Shown: positions 52,956 through 61,885, counted from the stretch's first letter. The stretch is DNA of 64,000 bases from an uncultured Bacteroidales bacterium (GCA_944325965.1 CALVCB010000002.1:1-64000); one strand, 5' to 3'. The notes: generated from the letters alone by a model not told the origin. Made by a program: numbers and translations.

Positions 52956-54152
52956 CTAATCATTAGGGTTTTCAACGATTTCTATTTCAAACATTAGCGG
53001 TGAATAGGCCGGAATGGATGATCCGCTGCCGCTGTATCCGTATCCCAGATTCGAGTAGAATATCCCGATTGCCTTGCCGAACGGGTGCATCCTCCATAGC
53101 GTCATGGCAAATCCCTGGATTATGCTTGAGCTCGAGCTTTCGTCCCCCATCTGCAGCTGGTAGTAGCTGTCTCCCCACTGGATTGCCGCCGGCTCGTATG
53201 TGCCGCCGCTCAGCCCGTTGTCCTGAGCGACACGCTGGACGTTGGTGTCGAATACTGTCCCGTTCAGCAGACGTCCTACATAGTTTATGTAGATTGTGGT
53301 GTCGTTTGACCCGGAGGTGGTATAGAAGTGCGACTTCTCCCAGTCGTACTTGTCTTCTTCCCCGGTGCTTCCGCTGTCATCACCGCTGCTTTCCTCGTCA
53401 TCCAGGGGCTCGAGCTCCTCTCCGTGCTCTATCTCTATGAAATAGAATCCGTACATGTCGGTGGAGTCCTTGGCCTCAGATATCATGTTGCTTTCCAGGT
53501 AGCTGCGGAATTTATCTTCTGTTATGTACCCGAAATCGTGCTCCCTGTAGCCGCCGGCAAAGAACCTCCCGAGTGAGTCTATCTGCCACTGCGTTATGTT
53601 GTCTATAGGGTCGACCACCTTTATATCATATATGGAGTTTGTCCCGGAGACATTGTTGATGAATTCCTCCTCGGAGCCGTACCAGTCATAGCTCATCAGC
53701 CATCCCGGGATGATGGCCCTGCGTGAGTCCCCTTTGCCCATTCCGGAGAACATTTCGTTTACCCCTGCATAGAGGTACCCCGACCTTCTGGTCCATATTC
53801 TGGGACCGTAGTACACGGACGACTTCTCCTCGTATTCACCCATGAGCTTCGCAGTCTCCGCTTCGGAATAGCCTGTTATCGTGCCGTCCAGATCCATGGC
53901 TGTGTATGAGACATATACGTACTGAGAGTCTGCCACCGGCTCCGCTTCGCTTTCGGGTGCTTCCTGTTCATATTCTGGTATGACATATATGCCGAGACCA
54001 GTCTTTTCAAGCTGCGGATAGTGCACATGCATCCATGAATCGAAATACAGTTTCTCGTCCTCGTTTCTCGGTGCGTCCGCCTCTTTCGCGCATCCGGAAA
54101 TGATTGCACCTGTGGCGCAGACCGCTGCCGTAACCTTAAAAAATCTTCTCAT
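52956..54152 (-). CDS. Lipoprotein with two FKBP-type PPIase domains
   Basis: 398 residues from the start at 54152 (MRRFFKV), with lipobox IISGC. The C-terminal part (about 275-398) is an FKBP domain (INYVGRLLNGTVFDT, WRMHPFGKAIGIFYSNLGYG). The N-terminal half also shows the FKBP plan in degenerate form (VYVSYTAMDLDGTITG, then GMGKGDSRRAIIPGWLMSY), so the protein seems to hold tandem domains joined by an acidic linker (about 250-272). The upstream ATG at 54173 overlaps the -7 box and is rejected. Probable periplasmic folding factor; activity of the first domain is doubtful. Confidence 0.83.
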   Translation of the reverse strand: MRRFFKVTAAVCATGAIISGCAKEADAPRNEDEKLYFDSWMHVHYPQLEKTGLGIYVIPEYEQEAPESEAEPVADSQYVYVSYTAMDLDGTITGYSEAETAKLMGEYEEKSSVYYGPRIWTRRSGYLYAGVNEMFSGMGKGDSRRAIIPGWLMSYDWYGSEEEFINNVSGTNSIYDIKVVDPIDNITQWQIDSLGRFFAGGYREHDFGYITEDKFRSYLESNMISEAKDSTDMYGFYFIEIEHGEELEPLDDEESSGDDSGSTGEEDKYDWEKSHFYTTSGSNDTTIYINYVGRLLNGTVFDTNVQRVAQDNGLSGGTYEPAAIQWGDSYYQLQMGDESSSSSIIQGFAMTLWRMHPFGKAIGIFYSNLGYGYSGSGSSIPAYSPLMFEIEIVENPND

Positions 54153-54170
54153 CTTGCAAAAATTGACCTG

Positions 54171-54178
54171 CAAATATA
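54171..54178 (-). promoter_or_regulatory. -7 box before tandem FKBP gene
   Basis: TATATTTG on the minus strand. The transcription start would be near 54164, which selects the ATG at 54152. No clear -33 box is seen. Confidence 0.5.
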
Positions 54179-54212
54179 CGTAAATAAATGTCAGTTCTGC
54201 CTGTTGGGCTGA

Positions 54213-54785
54213 TTAATTCGTCACGCTCTCTATGCTTATGGAATACAGGAGGGCCGAATTACCCGGTATTGTCCCCACCTGCCTTTTGCCGAATCCGTAC
54301 TGCCCGGAAAAAAGTATGTAGCAAATTTCTCCGGCCTTCACGCCTTCCAGCCCTTTGTGCAGGCCGGGAACCAGCCCGTCATCCGGGCCCAGTGTCACGG
54401 TCTTGATTTCATAGGAGGCGTCCGTTGTCTCCCACCCGTACTCCTGGGCTGTCTGCTGGTCGTTTGTGGCGAACATGTTGCCTGCGTCTATGCTTCCTTC
54501 GAACACGTATCCTGTGTAATAGAAAGATACCGTACCCCCGTTAGCCAGCCCGTCTCCTGTTCCTTCTCTCAGGATGACGCGGTTGGATCCCCCGTTGTAT
54601 ATAACGTCATGGACATACAGTGCGTCCGGGTTGTCCGGGTCGGCTTCGGTTGAGAGCGACTGTATGAAACTGTCTATGCTGTCCTCCTGTGTGGCCCACT
54701 CGGTTTTCAGACTCTGCTTGGAGCATGAAAGGGCCATGGCGAGAACTATCCCAATGGCCAATGCCTTTTTGATTGTGGCGTGCAT
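54213..54785 (-). CDS. FKBP-type peptidyl-prolyl isomerase lipoprotein
   Basis: 190-residue exported lipoprotein (lipobox MALSC, Cys at residue 21) with one FKBP domain in the C-terminal 120 residues. The segments are GGTVSFYYTGYVFEGS, LVPGLHKGLEGVKAGE and the YGFGKRQVGTIPGNS loop, in which most active-site aromatics are kept. It starts two bases after the nrnA stop. Probably assists folding of envelope proteins together with the tandem FKBP lipoprotein. Confidence 0.9.
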   Translation of the reverse strand: MHATIKKALAIGIVLAMALSCSKQSLKTEWATQEDSIDSFIQSLSTEADPDNPDALYVHDVIYNGGSNRVILREGTGDGLANGGTVSFYYTGYVFEGSIDAGNMFATNDQQTAQEYGWETTDASYEIKTVTLGPDDGLVPGLHKGLEGVKAGEICYILFSGQYGFGKRQVGTIPGNSALLYSISIESVTN

Positions 54786-54787
54786 AT

Positions 54788-55846
54788 TTACATATTCTCT
54801 CTATTGTTCATGAAGTCGTGCGTCACTCTTTCGGCATACCCGGCTACATCCCGGATGGATTTCACGTCCTCGGGGACAGCAAGTTTTCCTCCTGCAGCCA
54901 GCTCGTGGCCCCCGCCGTTGAAATACAGGGCTGCGCACCTGTTGGCGGAGACGCCCTTCTTTGAGCGCAGCGACACACGTATCCTGTCTTCATCTTCTTT
55001 GAAAAGACAGCTCATCCTTACCCGTCCTATGCTCAGGGGTATGTTCACGAATCCTTCCGTGTCCCCTTCCTTCAGTCCGTATTTTTCCATTGTCTGCCTG
55101 TCCAGCACTATGTATGCCACTCCGTCCCGGGTGATTTTCATGTTCCGGGACAGGAGTTCTCCCATAAGCCGGATCCTCCCTTCCCTGTATTCATGGTACA
55201 GATGACCTATGATGGAATCCCTGTCCACACCGGCCTCAAGCAGCGATGAGGCCATGCGGAGTGTAGAGGGGAATACGGAATTCGCAAAATTGTTCGTGTC
55301 CGTGGTCATCCCTGTCAGGAGGGCGGCGGCGGCCGCCGCCGGGAGCTTTTTCGCGTCACCCCCGTACCTGTGTGTCATGAGGAGTATATGGTAGAGGTAT
55401 TCTGCCGTGGATGATGTTCCGGTTTCTGAAAAGACAAGGTCGAAGAGGTCCCTGTCGGGGTTCAGATGATGGTCGATAAGCACTTTCTTCGCAGTGCTCT
55501 CCGCAAGTGTCTGCTCCATCTTACCGCAGCGGTGGAAGGCATTGTAGTCAAGGCTGAAAATGAGGTCGCATCCTGAAAAGGCCTCCGCCGTTCCCTGCGG
55601 GTCGCTTTCGAAATCGGTCAGACGCCCTTTGTCGATGGTGCCGGTGATGAATCCGAGATAGTCCGGACTCGGGTCCGGAAATACGATGACGGCATCCTTT
55701 CCCATGTCTGTGAGGCAATGGTACAGTGCAGTACAGCTGCCTACTGCATCTCCGTCCGGCCGCATGTGCGCGGTCAGTGCTATCTTGCGGGCGTCTTGGA
55801 CTAATCTTTCCAGACGTGCTATGTCGGATGGGCTGATAGTGTTCAT
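54788..55846 (-). CDS. nrnA: Bifunctional oligoribonuclease/PAP phosphatase NrnA-like (DHH family)
   Basis: 352-residue manganese phosphoesterase that degrades short RNA and 3'-phosphoadenosine 5'-phosphate. DHH motifs are intact: AHMRPDGDAVGS, FSLDYNAFHRCG and LIDHHLNPD. The C-terminal DHHA1 domain carries GGGHELAAGG. First gene of the six-gene minus-strand run that ends at the serine hydrolase, with its own -7 box 20 bp upstream. Confidence 0.93.
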   Translation of the reverse strand: MNTISPSDIARLERLVQDARKIALTAHMRPDGDAVGSCTALYHCLTDMGKDAVIVFPDPSPDYLGFITGTIDKGRLTDFESDPQGTAEAFSGCDLIFSLDYNAFHRCGKMEQTLAESTAKKVLIDHHLNPDRDLFDLVFSETGTSSTAEYLYHILLMTHRYGGDAKKLPAAAAAALLTGMTTDTNNFANSVFPSTLRMASSLLEAGVDRDSIIGHLYHEYREGRIRLMGELLSRNMKITRDGVAYIVLDRQTMEKYGLKEGDTEGFVNIPLSIGRVRMSCLFKEDEDRIRVSLRSKKGVSANRCAALYFNGGGHELAAGGKLAVPEDVKSIRDVAGYAERVTHDFMNNRENM

Positions 55847-55865
55847 CTCTTGTAAAATTCGCCTG

Positions 55866-55913
55866 CAAATTTAAAAATTATATTGCATATCATAAATCAA
55901 ATTTCTAACTTTG
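55866..55913. promoter_or_regulatory. Divergent promoters nrnA / 56-kb operon
   Basis: Minus strand: TAAATTTG (55866-55873) with TTTA 19 bp upstream, serving nrnA. Plus strand: TTG (55883-55885), 20 bp, then TAACTTTG (55906-55913), serving the genes from 55979. The two promoters overlap, so their use could be mutually influenced. Confidence 0.6.
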
Positions 55914-55978
55914 TCCGGGATTTGAGTGAAATGTCCCGAACGGGTACTGTATTGAAATAAATAAAATACCATAAACCG

Positions 55979-56665
55979 ATGAACATACTTAAAAAACTCG
56001 GCACTTATCTTGTGCTGCCCCTTATTATCATTGGACTTGCCTATCTGGTAGTTGATAGCGTAATGGCGCCTATGAGATTTACCAAGGCCCAGGAAAGCCG
56101 CGAAGCCGTCGGCATCCAGAGACTGAAGGATATACGTGACCTTCAGGTCGCTTTCAAGAGCGAGTACGGCCATTTTTCTCCTACTTTCGACTCTCTGAAA
56201 TTGTTCTACAATACAGGCGATATAAAAGTGGTGATGCAGATTGGTTCAAAGGATGATTCCGTTGCTGTCTCAAACACCAACGCCCTGAAGAAGCGCAATC
56301 CGCGCATAAAGCCGGAGGAGATGCTGGCCATGTACGAGAAAGGGGAGAAGCTCGTATTCCAGATTGAAAACGACATCCCTGTAAAGGATACCCTTTTCCA
56401 CAGCAGGAAGGATTTCTGCATCGATTCGCTTGCATTCATCCCGTTCAGCGGTGATTCTGTCATCCTCCGGGCCGAGACCAAGAAGGTTTCAGGTGTGAAT
56501 GTACCTTTGTTCGAGGCCTGCATGCCATACCGGTCTCTTCTGAAAGGCCTTGACAACCAGTTGAGGATAAATCTTGATGCCGACATGAGGGACAGAGGCC
56601 GTTATGAGGGGCTTCAGGTCGGAAGTATCACTGCTCCTAACAATAATGCAGGAAACTGGGAGTAA
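55979..56665 (+). CDS. Conserved Bacteroidetes membrane-anchored protein
   Basis: 228 residues: an N-terminal membrane helix (about 8-28), then a soluble part with EAVGIQRLKDIRDLQVAFKS, which resembles the start of type II pseudopilin-like proteins, followed by mixed alpha/beta sequence. I recognise no named family. It overlaps the following DUF3822 gene by one base (TAATG) and is probably made with it and RsmD. Function unknown. Confidence 0.72.
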   Translation: MNILKKLGTYLVLPLIIIGLAYLVVDSVMAPMRFTKAQESREAVGIQRLKDIRDLQVAFKSEYGHFSPTFDSLKLFYNTGDIKVVMQIGSKDDSVAVSNTNALKKRNPRIKPEEMLAMYEKGEKLVFQIENDIPVKDTLFHSRKDFCIDSLAFIPFSGDSVILRAETKKVSGVNVPLFEACMPYRSLLKGLDNQLRINLDADMRDRGRYEGLQVGSITAPNNNAGNWE

Positions 56666-57366
56666 TGGCTTCTTCGGGAAATACCGGAACAGCTATAGAC
56701 AGGATATCCATTCAAGTCGCCTTGAGTGGATATTCTTTTAAAGTGTCGTGCCGTGACGGTTCCTCGCATTTTTCCGGATGGCAGACCACGGACAAGGTAT
56801 TTACAACACCGGAGTTCCAGAAGAGATATGACCAGGTCGACATTTCCTTGTTCACAAGCAAGGCCGGGCTTTTCCCCGGGCATTTTTTCAACGCATCCGA
56901 CATCAGGCGGCTCCTTTCGGACCTTGTCATGCTTTCGGACAGCGATTCCGTAGAGTCGGTCGGCGTGCCTGAGTTCGGGGCCGTGATGGTATATTCCAAC
57001 TCGATAGGGGAGACCCTGTCAAAAGTGATTTCCGACTCTGTCCTCAGAACCGACGGATACAGGAGTCCAGTCCTGCCGGAGCAGTTTTACATGCTTAAGG
57101 ATCTCTCCGGGATCAATGAATACAACAAGATAGTGGCATCCTATGCTGACGGAAGACTGTATCTCACAGTCGCCCAGGGCAAGACCCTTTTGCTGTGCAA
57201 CAGTTTCGCCGCGCAGGACTTCACCACGGCAGAGTATTTCATTTTCCGGGCCCTGAAGAAATTCCAGCTCAACCCGGAGGTGTCATCCATATTTTTCCGC
57301 ACCCCGCTCACCGGACTTCAGGAGATGTCCCTGTACAGGTATTTTTCTTCAGTAGAACAGATATAA
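56665..57366 (+). CDS. DUF3822 family protein
   Basis: 233-residue protein of a Bacteroidetes family that usually precedes rsmD, as here (13 bp gap). The pattern of strands (ISIQVALSGYSFKV, YLTVAQGKTLLLCNSF) suggests an actin/pilus-assembly-like fold, but no ATP motif is obvious. The start overlaps the stop of the upstream gene. No signal peptide. Function unknown. Confidence 0.82.
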   Translation: MASSGNTGTAIDRISIQVALSGYSFKVSCRDGSSHFSGWQTTDKVFTTPEFQKRYDQVDISLFTSKAGLFPGHFFNASDIRRLLSDLVMLSDSDSVESVGVPEFGAVMVYSNSIGETLSKVISDSVLRTDGYRSPVLPEQFYMLKDLSGINEYNKIVASYADGRLYLTVAQGKTLLLCNSFAAQDFTTAEYFIFRALKKFQLNPEVSSIFFRTPLTGLQEMSLYRYFSSVEQI

Positions 57367-57379
57367 ACGGTGTAGTCCA

Positions 57380-57916
57380 ATGAGAATAATCGGAGGAAGG
57401 CTTAAAGGAAGGAACATTACCCCGCCGGCGGGCTACAGTGCCCGGCCGACAACGGATTTTGCACGTGAGGGTCTGTTCAATATCCTTGACAACGAGTATG
57501 AATTCGACGGTCTCACTGTCCTGGACCTTTTCGGCGGCACTGGCGCTGTCTCGATAGAGTTTGCGTCCAGGGGTGCTTCCGAGGTATACTGTGTCGAAAT
57601 GGCTCCGGCCAATGCCTCTTTCATCAGGTCGCAGGTGAAGAAGCTCGGTCTCGAAGGCAGCGTCAAGGTGGTAAGGCACAATGTGTTCGATTTTCTTGAT
57701 ATATGCACGGTAAAGGCAGATATCATATTTGCGGACCCTCCGTATGCATTGGACAGCCTGGCTTCTCTCCCTGATGCCGTGCTCGGAAAGGGTCTGCTGC
57801 ATGAGGGAGGGTATTTCATCCTGGAGCATCCTGACACGTACAGTTTTTCTGACAGACCACGGTTCGTTAAGGAAAAGAAGTACGGGAACGTCCATTTTTC
57901 TTTTTTCACAGTCTGA
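57380..57916 (+). CDS. rsmD: 16S rRNA (guanine966-N2)-methyltransferase
   Basis: 178-residue SAM-dependent enzyme methylating 16S rRNA. It shows the RsmD start RIIGGRLKGRNITPP, the SAM-binding segment VLDLFGGTGAVSIEFASRG and the catalytic DPPY motif in FADPPYALD. It is coupled to the DUF3822 gene and followed by ybaK. Confidence 0.96.
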   Translation: MRIIGGRLKGRNITPPAGYSARPTTDFAREGLFNILDNEYEFDGLTVLDLFGGTGAVSIEFASRGASEVYCVEMAPANASFIRSQVKKLGLEGSVKVVRHNVFDFLDICTVKADIIFADPPYALDSLASLPDAVLGKGLLHEGGYFILEHPDTYSFSDRPRFVKEKKYGNVHFSFFTV

Positions 57917-57941
57917 AAATGTTCAGAAATCCAGACCCGAT

Positions 57942-58445
57942 ATGTCCAAGATAGTAAAGACCAATGCAGCCCGCCTGCTTGACAAGGCGGGGATTAGCTA
58001 TGAGCTCATCCCTTACGAAGTGGACGAGAACGACCTGGCGGCCGGGCATATAGCGGCACAGCTGTCGGAGCCCCTCGCGCAGGTCTTCAAGACACTGGTC
58101 CTGGGAGGTGACAGGACAGGGTATTTCGTATGTGTGGTGCCGGGGGATTCGGAGGTGGATCTGAAGGCGGCCGCAAAGGTGTCGGGCAACAAGAAATGCG
58201 ACCTCATCCCAATGAAGGACCTGCTTCCTGTTACCGGATATATCCGTGGAGGATGTTCTCCCGTGGGCATGAAAAAGCATTTCCCCACTTTCTTCCATTC
58301 TTCCGCAATGTCCTATCCTTATATCTATATAAGTGCAGGAGTCCGCGGCCTGCAGTTCAAGGTGTCTCCGGAGGATGTAATCAGATTTACCGGGGCTCTC
58401 TGCTCCGACATAGCCAGAAAGACGGATTCCTCCTCCGGTCTTTAG
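57942..58445 (+). CDS. ybaK: Cys-tRNA(Pro)/Cys-tRNA(Cys) deacylase YbaK
   Basis: 167-residue editing enzyme that hydrolyses mischarged tRNA. It has the YbaK/EbsC pattern: KTLVLGGDR, the catalytic lysine region KVSGNKKCDLIP, the loop GYIRGGCSPVGMKK, and SAGVRGLQ near the end. The start at 57942 lies 25 bp after rsmD; the upstream open frame overlaps rsmD and is rejected. Convergent with the CoA transferase gene, 25 bp between stops. Confidence 0.94.
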   Translation: MSKIVKTNAARLLDKAGISYELIPYEVDENDLAAGHIAAQLSEPLAQVFKTLVLGGDRTGYFVCVVPGDSEVDLKAAAKVSGNKKCDLIPMKDLLPVTGYIRGGCSPVGMKKHFPTFFHSSAMSYPYIYISAGVRGLQFKVSPEDVIRFTGALCSDIARKTDSSSGL

Positions 58446-58470
58446 AAACAGGCTGGCCTGACTGGTGTCG

Positions 58471-59778
58471 CTATATGCTGAAATTGTGGTAGTGCGGTCC
58501 GAACCGTTCGAATGCGGCCCTGTCGAGCTCGTTCCTGTGGTCCGGATGCGCGATGCTTATGATGAGTTTCGCCCTTTCCTGGAGGGATTTCCCGTAGAGG
58601 TCTACAGCTCCGTATTCTGTCACGAGATAGTGTATGTGGGCCCTGGATGTCACCACTCCTGCCCCGTTCAGGAGCGCAGGGACGATTTTGCTTTCACCCT
58701 TCTTTGTGCATGACGGCATCGCGATTATTGCCTTGCCTCCGACAGAGAGGGATGCCCCGTAGATGAAATCCACCTGCCCGCCTGCACCTGAATAGAACTT
58801 TGTCCCCAGCGAGTCGGCGCAGACCTGCCCGGTCAGGTCGACCTGCAGGGCGGAGTTGATAGCGGTGGTCTTCGGGTTCTTGGCTATGTTGAACGGGTCG
58901 TTGGTGTAGCCTACGTCCATCATGGCCACCATAGGGTTGTCGTCCAGGAATTCATAGCACTGCGGCGAGCCCATGACGAACGTGGATACCATCTTTCCTT
59001 TGTCGATGCCTTTCCTGGCACCGTTTATTATGCCTTTCTCAACGAGCCTCAATACACCGTCGGCGAACATTTCCGTGTGTATCCCCAGGTCCTTGTGCCC
59101 GTCCAGCTGCTCCAGGACGGCATTCGGTATCGCCCCGATCCCCATCTGCAGGCAGGCCCCGTCCTCGATCAGTGCAGCGCAGTTCTTCCCTATGGCCTCT
59201 TCGATTTCGTCCGGCCTGTGGAATTCGGCCGGGAGCAGAGGGGTATTGTCCTCGACGAAAACGTCTATCATGTCCATCGGGATTATCGCCTGTCCCCATG
59301 CCCTCGGCACGTACCTGTTGACTACGGCAATCACTGTCTTTGCGCATTCTATCGCTGCGAGCGTTGCATCGACCGAAGTCCCCAAGGAGACGAACCCGTG
59401 CCTGTCAGGCGGGCACACCTGTATCATGGCCACGTCGCACGGCAGCGCCCCGCACCTATAAAGTTTCTGGGTCTCGCTCAGAAGCACGGGGATGTAGTCC
59501 GAATAGCCGCTCTGTACGCTCTTCCTGACATTGGATCCTATGAAGAAACCCTGGTGGAAAAAGACCCCGTCGAATTTCGGGTCGGCGTATGGGGCCTGCC
59601 CCTCGGTGTGGAGATGGTGTATTTTAACGTTCCGCAGTTCGCCGGCCTCCCCGCGTCTGCACAGGGCCTCTATCAGCACTTTGGGCGCACAGGCTACGCT
59701 GCTGAGATGTACATGATCTCCGGATTTCACTGCTTTGACAGCCTCGTCTGCCGAGACGAAATGGATCTCTTTCCTCAT
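58471..59778 (-). CDS. Acetyl-CoA hydrolase/CoA transferase (4-hydroxybutyrate/butyryl-CoA type)
   Basis: 435-residue family I CoA transferase. The conserved glutamate expected to form the thioester lies in GIHTEMFADG (residue about 235). The C-terminal glycine-rich CoA site is FYSGAGGQVDFIYG. Length and motifs fit 4-hydroxybutyrate or butyryl-CoA:acetate CoA transferase. Together with ptb-buk elsewhere in the window it would give the cell two exits from acyl-CoA. The exact acid is not determinable. Confidence 0.9.
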   Translation of the reverse strand: MRKEIHFVSADEAVKAVKSGDHVHLSSVACAPKVLIEALCRRGEAGELRNVKIHHLHTEGQAPYADPKFDGVFFHQGFFIGSNVRKSVQSGYSDYIPVLLSETQKLYRCGALPCDVAMIQVCPPDRHGFVSLGTSVDATLAAIECAKTVIAVVNRYVPRAWGQAIIPMDMIDVFVEDNTPLLPAEFHRPDEIEEAIGKNCAALIEDGACLQMGIGAIPNAVLEQLDGHKDLGIHTEMFADGVLRLVEKGIINGARKGIDKGKMVSTFVMGSPQCYEFLDDNPMVAMMDVGYTNDPFNIAKNPKTTAINSALQVDLTGQVCADSLGTKFYSGAGGQVDFIYGASLSVGGKAIIAMPSCTKKGESKIVPALLNGAGVVTSRAHIHYLVTEYGAVDLYGKSLQERAKLIISIAHPDHRNELDRAAFERFGPHYHNFSI

Positions 59779-59848
59779 CGGTATATGGTTTTCTGTTGTT
59801 TTTCGGGTATAATGTCGGATTTCCGCCCCAAATATAGCGTTATTGTTT

Positions 59849-59856
59849 TATATTTG
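59849..59856 (+). promoter_or_regulatory. -7 box for sulP gene
   Basis: TATATTTG, with no clear -33 box. Transcription would start about 17 nt before the ATG at 59880, supporting that start over the TTG at 59865. Confidence 0.5.
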
Positions 59857-59879
59857 CGCCATTTTTGAAAAAGTGGAAT

Positions 59880-61601
59880 ATGGATTTTAATCTTGGGAAA
59901 ACATTCAGACCTAAATTTTTCAGTCTGTTCAGGAAAGGCAGGTACAGTTCTGCCACGTTTGCATCGGACCTGGCTGCGGGGGTGATTGTAGGAATCATAG
60001 CGCTGCCGCTCGCAATAGCATTCGGCATAGCCAGCGGGGTCACGCCACAGCAGGGGCTCATTACGGCGGTCGTGGCCGGTTTCCTCGTCTCTGTCTTCGG
60101 AGGGTCGAGGTACCTGATAGGCGGCCCGACCGGTGCCTTTATCGTGATAGTCTCCGGCATTGTGGCCCAGTACGGGATGCAGGGACTGGTGATCGCCACC
60201 ATCATGGCCGGAGTGATTCTGGTGGTGATGGGGCTGTGCCGTATGGGTGCAATCTTCAGGTTCATCCCTTATCCGATAGTGGTCGGGTTCACGAGCGGGA
60301 TAGCATTGACGATATTCTCCACCCAGGTGAAGGATTTCCTCGGCCTGGATGTGCAGGTGCCGTCCGGTTTCATCCCCGAATGGATATGTTATATAAAGAA
60401 TATAGGGTCGGCTGACCTGGCGGAGACGGCCATGAGCCTGTGCTGCCTGCTGCTCATAATATTCTGGGGCAAGTTCAACAAGAAGGTACCCGGCTCTTTG
60501 GTCGCGCTGGTGTTCGGCACGGCCGCTTCCCTCCTGCTGAACAGGTTCGCGGGCGTGGAACTGGCTACCATCGGCTCAAAGTTCCCGGAGCTTGCCGCAG
60601 GGCTGCCGATGCCGAAGCCCGTCGCACCGGATTTCGACTATGAGACGGTCAAGGGGCTTGTCTCGCCTGCATTCACGATTGCCGTCCTGTGTGCGGTCGA
60701 GTCCCTTCTCGCTGCGATGGTTGCAGACGGGGTCACGGGGCACCGGCATGACTCAAACACCGAACTGATAGGGCAGGGCATAGCCAATATCGTGACTCCC
60801 ATGTTCGGCGGCATCCCTGCTACCGGGGCCCTTGCCCGTACCATGGCGAGCATCAACAACGGAGGGAAGTCTCCTGTGACGGGGATAGTCCATGCCGTTG
60901 TACTCCTGCTCATATATCTGTTCATGATGCCTTATGCGGTATATATCCCGCTGTCATGCCTGGCCGCGATACTTGTCGTGGTGGCCTACAACATGAGCGA
61001 GTGGAGGACGTTCCGGTATTTGCTGAGGGCCGACAGGGCCGATGTGGCCGTGCTGCTCATAACGTTTTTCCTGACTGTGCTTGTGGACCTGACCGTAGCT
61101 ATCGAGGTGGGTGTCCTGCTCGCTGTAGTGCTGTTTGTCAAGCGTGTCATGGAGACATCCTCTATCGAGGTGCTCGACGATGACCACGTGGCCGCCACGG
61201 AAAACGATGAGATTGCGCAGCTTGACGATACGGAGCATCTTGACATCCCGGCAGGTGTAGAGGTCTACGAGATCAACGGGCCGTTCTTCTTCGGACTTGC
61301 CAGCCGCCTTGAGGAACTGGAGGAAGGCCGCAAGACGGGAGTCCATGTCAGGATAGTCCGGATGAGGAAGGTCTCCTTCATGGATTCCACAGGCATAAGA
61401 AACCTGCGCAGCTTCTGCCAGCGTACAGAAAAGAGGGGAATTCGTGTCATCCTCTCAGGTGTGAACCCTCAGGTGCGCTCTACGCTGCACAAGTTCGGTC
61501 TGGACGCGGAAATCGGCGAGGAATATATCTTCCCGCATATCATACCGGCATTGGCCAAGGCCGGCGAATACCTGAAGACAGTTTCCAGGAAAAAGAGTTA
61601 A
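59880..61601 (+). CDS. SulP-family anion transporter with STAS domain
   Basis: 573-residue membrane carrier for sulfate, bicarbonate or related anions. It has about 12-14 helices (about 25-425), with family segments GIIALPLAIAFGIASG and GGIPATGALARTMASIN, then a cytoplasmic STAS domain (about 455-560, FMDSTGIRNLRSF). In bacteria several SulP proteins are bicarbonate transporters. Nothing here decides the substrate. ATG at 59880 is preferred on promoter position. Confidence 0.94.
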   Translation: MDFNLGKTFRPKFFSLFRKGRYSSATFASDLAAGVIVGIIALPLAIAFGIASGVTPQQGLITAVVAGFLVSVFGGSRYLIGGPTGAFIVIVSGIVAQYGMQGLVIATIMAGVILVVMGLCRMGAIFRFIPYPIVVGFTSGIALTIFSTQVKDFLGLDVQVPSGFIPEWICYIKNIGSADLAETAMSLCCLLLIIFWGKFNKKVPGSLVALVFGTAASLLLNRFAGVELATIGSKFPELAAGLPMPKPVAPDFDYETVKGLVSPAFTIAVLCAVESLLAAMVADGVTGHRHDSNTELIGQGIANIVTPMFGGIPATGALARTMASINNGGKSPVTGIVHAVVLLLIYLFMMPYAVYIPLSCLAAILVVVAYNMSEWRTFRYLLRADRADVAVLLITFFLTVLVDLTVAIEVGVLLAVVLFVKRVMETSSIEVLDDDHVAATENDEIAQLDDTEHLDIPAGVEVYEINGPFFFGLASRLEELEEGRKTGVHVRIVRMRKVSFMDSTGIRNLRSFCQRTEKRGIRVILSGVNPQVRSTLHKFGLDAEIGEEYIFPHIIPALAKAGEYLKTVSRKKS

Positions 61602-61634
61602 ATTTGCCGGACAGACGTTTGAAATTGGTTGGAA

Positions 61635-61790
61635 GGCCCTTCGGGGCCGCACCGGAGCGTCAGCGAGGTTTCCGGAATGGAAACCGAAGCAGCGCAGGTG
61701 CCGGCGGAGCGCAGCGGAGCCGCATGCCCCGGCGGGGCTGTCGCCGACAGGCGACTGGGGGTGGACAGACAGGATTTCCCCCGGAAATCC
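61635..61790 (+). other. GC-rich hairpin cluster upstream of mazG
   Basis: No gene. Successive hairpins: GGCCC/GGGGCC (61635-61648), GGTTTCC-ggaat-GGAAACC (61667-61685), GTCGCC-gaca-GGCGAC (61740-61755) and GGATTTCC-ccc-GGAAATCC (61772-61790). The last abuts the 93-bp inverted-repeat element. The GGGGCTGTC...GACTGGGG segment is shared with the cluster at 14.9-15.06 kb. Confidence 0.6.
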
Positions 61791-61883
61791 TTAACGTCAG
61801 TGTGACGGATTCCGGTCATAAATGATAAAATATTGATTTTTAGGATAATATTGTTAAATATAAATTCGTCGAACTGACGTTAA
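61791..61883 (+). repeat. 93-bp element with terminal inverted repeats, copy 2
   Basis: Ends TTAACGTCAGT and ACTGACGTTAA as in copy 1, same length, three substitutions. It stops two bases before the mazG ATG, so it must supply most of the mazG leader. Confidence 0.87.
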
Positions 61884-61885
61884 AT

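Noticed and set aside
59865..59879. TTG start adding five residues to the SulP transporter
   Set aside because: It would leave almost no leader after the -7 box, and an ATG follows in frame.
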